This document shows positions 24,591 through 27,857 of a stretch of DNA of 27,857 nt, in pieces (the stretch's first letter is position 1; every line of letters begins with the position of its first letter). Origin of the DNA: an uncultured Alphaproteobacteria bacterium (GTDB taxonomy: Bacteria > Pseudomonadota > Alphaproteobacteria > Caulobacterales > Caulobacteraceae); assembly GCA_903933475.1 (NCBI GenBank), contig CAIZKE010000167.1, positions 1 through 27,857 on the forward strand, given 5' to 3'. A program made the position numbers and the translations under genes. The notes below the pieces were generated by a model. That model was given only the letters and a program-made list of their open reading frames with translations. It was not told the DNA's origin and did no database searches.

Positions 24591-25202
24591 ATGAAACTCT
24601 ATGGCGCGCCGAACCCGGCTCCCAACCCCCGCCGCGTGCGCATCTTCCTGGCGGAAAAGGGCGTAGACCTGCCCGAGACGCGCATCGACATGATGAAGCG
24701 CGAGCACAAGTCCGAGGAATTCCGGGCTCGTAACCCTCTGGGCCAGATTCCGACCCTCGAGCTCGACGACGGGACCTGCATTTCCGAGACAGTGGCTATC
24801 TGCCGCTATTTCGACGAGGTCCACCCCGAGCCGGCCATGTTCGGCAGGACGGCGGTGGAGAAGGCGCTCGTGGACCAGTGGGTCCGCCGGGTGGAGTTCG
24901 TCGCCATGATGCCCGTCGGCAATTTCTGGCGCCACGCCCACCCGCGCACAGCGGCCCTGCTGACCCAGTATAAGGACTTTGGGGAGTCGAACCGCGAGAC
25001 CTTTGCGGGTGCCCAGAGGTTCTTTGACCGGGCCCTCCAGGACCGGGAGTTCCTGGCCCTCGACACCCTGACCATGGCGGACATCTGCCTGCAGACGACC
25101 GTGGATTTCGCCGACTGGATCGGCCTGCCCTGTGATCCGGAGCTCAAGTCCCTCGCAGCCTGGCGCGAACGCCTGGCCGCCCGCCCCAGCGCCGCCGCCT
25201 GA
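24591..25202 (+). CDS. Glutathione S-transferase family protein
   Basis: This 203-residue cytosolic GST-fold protein has an N-terminal thioredoxin-like domain (MKLYGAPNPAPNPRRVRIFLAEKG). The cis-proline motif QIPTLEL (about 53-59) and the glutathione gamma-glutamyl-binding ISET (64-67 region) follow, then an all-helical C-terminal domain ending with TMADICLQTTVDFADW, which carries the usual N-capping Asp. The exact class and substrate cannot be assigned; no obvious catalytic Ser or Cys occupies the usual N-terminal position. ATG at 24591 is preceded by GAGGGAG. It lies 33 bases after uvrA on the same strand and may be read through from it, which would give it SOS exposure. It is convergent with the next gene. 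Confidence 0.9.
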   Translation: MKLYGAPNPAPNPRRVRIFLAEKGVDLPETRIDMMKREHKSEEFRARNPLGQIPTLELDDGTCISETVAICRYFDEVHPEPAMFGRTAVEKALVDQWVRRVEFVAMMPVGNFWRHAHPRTAALLTQYKDFGESNRETFAGAQRFFDRALQDREFLALDTLTMADICLQTTVDFADWIGLPCDPELKSLAAWRERLAARPSAAA

Positions 25203-25224
25203 GCTAGACGGCGGAGCGGCGGGC
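25179..25224. terminator. Large GC-rich inverted repeat across two convergent stop codons
   Basis: Outer arms GCCCGCC (25179-25185) and GGCGGGC (25218-25224) and inner arms CCGCCG (25192-25197) and CGGCGG (25209-25214) are nested and perfect. They enclose both stop codons (GST TGA at 25200-25202, membrane protein TAG at 25206-25204). Part of it is coding for both genes. No T-tract follows. Confidence 0.45.
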
Positions 25225-26103
25225 CCGGATCCCGCGGTAGATCACCGCTGCGGGTGCAGACATGACGGCGTTGTAGACGGCGCTCATGAAGGCGCCGAAG
25301 AGCAGCATCAGCACCTGGCCCGGCGAGAAATAGGCCTTCAGGGACGACATGTCCGGGGCCATCACCTTGCCGACCGCCGCGACATCGCCACCGGAGAGGA
25401 TCGCGCCCAGGGCCGCGACCAGGACCATGGACAGAAGATAGAAGATCAGGATGGCGATGATCGCCAGGGCGTAGGTTCCGAACATCGGCCAGAAGAGCCC
25501 CTGCGTCAGGCGCCAGGAATCGAAGATGGCGAGGCGGTCTTCAGAAAAGGTGATCACTGGCCCCAGCGACATCCGGACGGCCACGTAGACCAGCAGGCCG
25601 GACAGGGCGAACCCGATCAGTACGCCGAAGAAGGGCCCCGCCCCGGTGAGCCCCATCAGGCCGGCAGCAATCCCGCCCACCAGCACCACCGCGACCACGG
25701 CGAGGATGAAGAGGAGGGTATAGATGAGCGAGAGGGCGATCAGACGGGCTTCCTCGCGGCCAAACTGGACCGGGTGGCGGCGCGAGTCCTCGGGGTCGAG
25801 GACCAGCCTGAAGACCGCCGCGGCGATCACGGCCTGGACGATGAGGCCAACCGGAATGAGGATCCCGTAAAGTGGCGCGAGCGCCATGAAACTCTCGAGG
25901 GCTGCAGAGGGGTCATTCGACGGGTTGGCGCTGGCGGCCTCGAGATCCGCGAGGCTGGAATTAAGCCCCAGGCCGAACAGGGCCAGAGGCATGAGCAGGT
26001 TCACCACCAGGAAGAAGCCGGTCCAGATCAACAGGGTCCGGGGTTTTTCCCAGGTCACCCTAAAGCCTTCAAATGCCGCATCTGTCGCGGAAAACACCGT
26101 CAT
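25204..26103 (-). CDS. Multi-pass membrane protein, function unknown
   Basis: This 299-residue protein has about six hydrophobic segments: LLIWTGFFLVVNLLMPLAL, YGILIPVGLIVQAVIAAAVF, ALSLIYTLLFILAVVAVVLV, FFGVLIGFALSGLLVYVAV, YALAIIAILIFYLLSMVLVA and VLMLLFGAFMSAVYNAVM. The N-terminus (MTVFSATDAAFEGFRVTW) and the loop with RMSLGPVITFSEDRLAIFDSWRLTQG suggest a relative of broad glycerophosphodiester phosphodiesterase-type membrane domains or DUF-type integral proteins. I do not recognise a named family. ATG at 26103 follows CAGG; the frame is open to 26175 but without useful signal. It is divergent from trmFO and convergent with the GST gene. Confidence 0.78.
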   Translation of the reverse strand: MTVFSATDAAFEGFRVTWEKPRTLLIWTGFFLVVNLLMPLALFGLGLNSSLADLEAASANPSNDPSAALESFMALAPLYGILIPVGLIVQAVIAAAVFRLVLDPEDSRRHPVQFGREEARLIALSLIYTLLFILAVVAVVLVGGIAAGLMGLTGAGPFFGVLIGFALSGLLVYVAVRMSLGPVITFSEDRLAIFDSWRLTQGLFWPMFGTYALAIIAILIFYLLSMVLVAALGAILSGGDVAAVGKVMAPDMSSLKAYFSPGQVLMLLFGAFMSAVYNAVMSAPAAVIYRGIRARRSAV

Positions 26104-26243
26104 GTCGCGCACCTGAACCGTTACCCTGAGGGCCTTGAATCGGTTCCTTCCCCTGATGCCATTTGGCGACTGCACCCCGTCATGTGCAAGGGCGGCGGAG
26201 GTTCGGCTCGCGATCCCGCAAGATCGTTGCTAGTTAGCCACGC

Positions 26244-27671
26244 ATGTCCGTTCTTCCCATACACGTCATCGGCGGCGGCCTGGCCGGTTCCGAAGCCGCC
26301 TGGCAGATCGCCCAGGCCGGCGTCCCCGTCATCCTGCATGAAATGCGACCCGTCCGCGGAACCGACGCCCACCATACCGACGGGCTCGCGGAGCTGGTCT
26401 GTTCGAACTCCTTCCGGGCCGACGACTGGACGTCGAACGCTGTGGGCCTGCTGCACGCCGAGATGCGAAATCTCGACTCCGTGATCCTGGCCTGCGGCGA
26501 CGCCCACCAGGTACCAGCCGGGGGCGCCCTTGCCGTCGACCGGGACGGCTTCTCGGCCGCCGTGACGGCGCGTCTCACCGCCCATCCCCTGGTAACGATC
26601 GAAAGAGGCGAGGTGGCGGGCGAGCCCCCGGCCGACTGGGACAGCGTCATCATCGCGACGGGGCCCCTGACCTCCCCCGACCTGGCGGCGGCCATCCAGG
26701 GGCTGACCGGTGAGGATGAACTGTCCTTCTTTGACGCCATCGCCCCGATCGTGACCCTGGAGTCCGTCGATATGGACATCGCCTGGCGCCAATCGCGCTA
26801 CGACAAGGCCGGGCCCGGCGGCGATACCCAAGCCTACATCAACTGCCCCATGGACCGGGACCAGTACGAGGCCTTCATCGACGCCCTGCTGGCGGGACCG
26901 AAGTCGGAATTCCGCGAGTGGGAGAACGTGCCCTACTTCGATGGCTGCCTGCCGATCGAGGTCATGGCCGAGCGTGGGCGGGAAACCCTTAGGCATGGTC
27001 CGATGAAGCCCGTCGGCCTGACCAACGCCCACCGTCCCGAGGAAAAGGCCTGGGCCGTTGTCCAACTGCGCCAGGACAACGCCCTTGGCAGTCTGTGGAA
27101 CATGGTCGGCTTCCAGACCAAGCTGAAGCACGGGGCCCAGTCCGAGATCTTCCGCATGATCCCCGGGCTGGAGAAGGCCGTCTTCGCCCGGCTTGGCGGC
27201 CTGCACCGGAACACCTTCCTGAACAGTCCTCGGCTCCTGGATCGCCAGCTGCGGCTCCGGGCCCAGCCCCGGCTCCGGTTCGCCGGCCAGGTCACGGGTG
27301 TGGAGGGCTATGTGGAGAGCGCGGCCATGGGCCTGGTCGCCGGCCGGCTCGCGGCGGCGGAGCGGCTGGGGCGCGTCCTGGAGGCCCCGCCGGCGACAAC
27401 GGCGCTGGGATCCCTGGTCAACCACATCACGGGTGGGCACCTGGACAGTGGCCGCGGATCCTTCCAGCCCATGAACATCAATTACGGCCTCATGCCTGTG
27501 GTGGAAGCGCCGAAGCGGGACGCCGACGGGCGACGGCTGGGCTCGAAGGTCCGGAGCCACGGCCGCAAGCTCGCCATGGGCAAGCGTGCCCTGGCCGACC
27601 TGGCGGCCTGGGCGTCAGACGCGCCCGGTCAGCACAGCACCCATCAGTCGCAGGCGATCCCCGAGGTCTGA
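26244..27671 (+). CDS. trmFO: Methylenetetrahydrofolate--tRNA-(uracil-5-)-methyltransferase TrmFO
   Basis: TrmFO uses methylenetetrahydrofolate and FAD to make 5-methyluridine at position 54 of tRNA. The 475-residue protein starts with the FAD motif HVIGGGLAGSEAAW. It has the two catalytic-type cysteines C53 (LVCSNSFRAD) and C235 (YFDGCLPIEVMAERG), corresponding to C53 and C226 of Bacillus subtilis TrmFO. The family-specific GPMKPVGL and the C-terminal HITGGHLDS and FQPMNINYGL(M/F) segments follow. ATG at 26244 has no clear Shine-Dalgarno, so it may be leaderless or weakly translated. The last 19 codons overlap, on the opposite strand, the end of the next gene; the C-terminal tail after about residue 455 looks non-conserved. 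Confidence 0.97.
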   Translation: MSVLPIHVIGGGLAGSEAAWQIAQAGVPVILHEMRPVRGTDAHHTDGLAELVCSNSFRADDWTSNAVGLLHAEMRNLDSVILACGDAHQVPAGGALAVDRDGFSAAVTARLTAHPLVTIERGEVAGEPPADWDSVIIATGPLTSPDLAAAIQGLTGEDELSFFDAIAPIVTLESVDMDIAWRQSRYDKAGPGGDTQAYINCPMDRDQYEAFIDALLAGPKSEFREWENVPYFDGCLPIEVMAERGRETLRHGPMKPVGLTNAHRPEEKAWAVVQLRQDNALGSLWNMVGFQTKLKHGAQSEIFRMIPGLEKAVFARLGGLHRNTFLNSPRLLDRQLRLRAQPRLRFAGQVTGVEGYVESAAMGLVAGRLAAAERLGRVLEAPPATTALGSLVNHITGGHLDSGRGSFQPMNINYGLMPVVEAPKRDADGRRLGSKVRSHGRKLAMGKRALADLAAWASDAPGQHSTHQSQAIPEV

Positions 27672-27857
27672 CGGCGGCCGGCCCCGGGCCCGGGCCCGGG
27701 CAAGGGCCGCGTGGGCGACCGCAGGGAAGGCCCGCGCCGTCACAGCGCGCGCCGCCTGAAGGCGGATTTCCATCGGGGCCTGGGCGGCGTCCAGCGATAG
27801 GCCTGCGGTCCGTACAAGGCGGCCGATCGACCAGGCTCCGCCCCCGGCCCGCGCCGC
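27615..27857 (-). CDS. C-terminal end of a squalene/phytoene synthase-family protein (runs off the window)
   Basis: Translating the minus strand from the window edge gives 80 codons without a stop, ending ...RLRLMGAVLTGRV at a TGA (27617-27615). The features GAWSIGRLVRTAGLSL, an Ala-rich helix with AFPAVAHAAL, and the final PPSDLGDRLRLMGAVL look like the C-terminus of squalene/phytoene synthase-family proteins, which are often beside trmFO in Caulobacterales. These trans-isoprenyl condensing enzymes make C30 or C40 isoprenoid precursors, but the catalytic DxxxD motifs are outside the window, so activity cannot be judged. It is too short for an ORF listing of complete genes. It overlaps trmFO by 57 bases, tail to tail. 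Confidence 0.6.
   Translation of the reverse strand, partial: AARAGGGAWSIGRLVRTAGLSLDAAQAPMEIRLQAARAVTARAFPAVAHAALARARARGRPPSDLGDRLRLMGAVLTGRV
27683..27701. repeat. Short tandem CCCGGG repeat
   Basis: Three consecutive CCCGGG units follow 11 bases after the trmFO stop. On the minus strand they encode an Ala-Arg run (ARARARG) in the squalene/phytoene synthase-like gene. The tract is self-complementary and could slip in copy number or form a hairpin that ends trmFO transcripts. Confidence 0.6.

Noticed and set aside
26121..27560. Long minus-strand open frame (479 codons) opposite trmFO
   Set aside because: TrmFO is unmistakable on the plus strand; the antisense translation has low-complexity Gly/Arg/Gln content only.

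Overview
The window is a GC-rich, densely packed bacterial chromosome segment, most likely from the Caulobacteraceae (Caulobacter/Phenylobacterium type). The best indicators are FliX beside a divergent flgI, a FlbY/FlgN-like gene, a DksA with only one zinc-site cysteine, a GTTC-N7-GTTC SOS box upstream of uvrA, and GANTC (CcrM-type) sites in several upstream regions. I see no phage, IS element, CRISPR array, tRNA or rRNA. The content is core chromosome, and most of the interest lies in start sites, missing motif residues and intergenic architecture.

Layout. (1) 1-4951, the EF-P block: a truncated HI0933/YhiN-type flavoprotein and efp on the minus strand; divergently on the plus strand epmA, epmB and a TPR-sulfotransferase, joined by 4-base start/stop overlaps. 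EpmA and EpmB are the pathway that puts beta-lysine on EF-P, so the substrate and its two modifying enzymes are adjacent, and the sulfotransferase is an unexplained third member of the operon. (2) 4966-9982: gloA (minus), then a two-gene RND efflux system (adaptor and pump) without a regulator or outer-membrane channel nearby. (3) 10000-17331, a long minus-strand run, in transcription order: fliX, dksA, an aminotransferase, a DUF4239 membrane protein, nadE, a lipoprotein and an Atm1-like ABC exporter. (4) 17332-19391, flagellar: flgI, a rod-binding FlgJ-like protein and flbY, behind a sigma-54 type promoter and an upstream palindrome placed like an FlbD enhancer. (5) 19447-21538: a secreted M19 dipeptidase whose Shine-Dalgarno lies in a strong hairpin, then a crotonase-family protein. 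(6) 21577-25202: uvrA behind a LexA box, and a glutathione S-transferase. (7) 25204-27857: an unrecognised multi-pass membrane protein (minus), trmFO (plus), and the C-terminal end of a squalene/phytoene synthase-family gene (minus) that overlaps trmFO tail to tail.

How the genes relate. The EF-P block is a functional unit. The flagellar block shows a class II regulator gene (fliX) back to back with a P-ring operon that appears to be a late class gene. The other genes are housekeeping (NAD synthesis, nucleotide excision repair, tRNA methylation, methylglyoxal detoxification, stringent-type transcription control) or export functions. Three convergent gene pairs each carry a GC-rich inverted repeat on or against their stop codons without a T-tract. 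I found no clearly undescribed defence or mobile system. The strongest leads are the sulfotransferase coupled to EF-P modification, the non-canonical proton-relay residues of the RND pump, and the hairpin over the dipeptidase ribosome-binding site.
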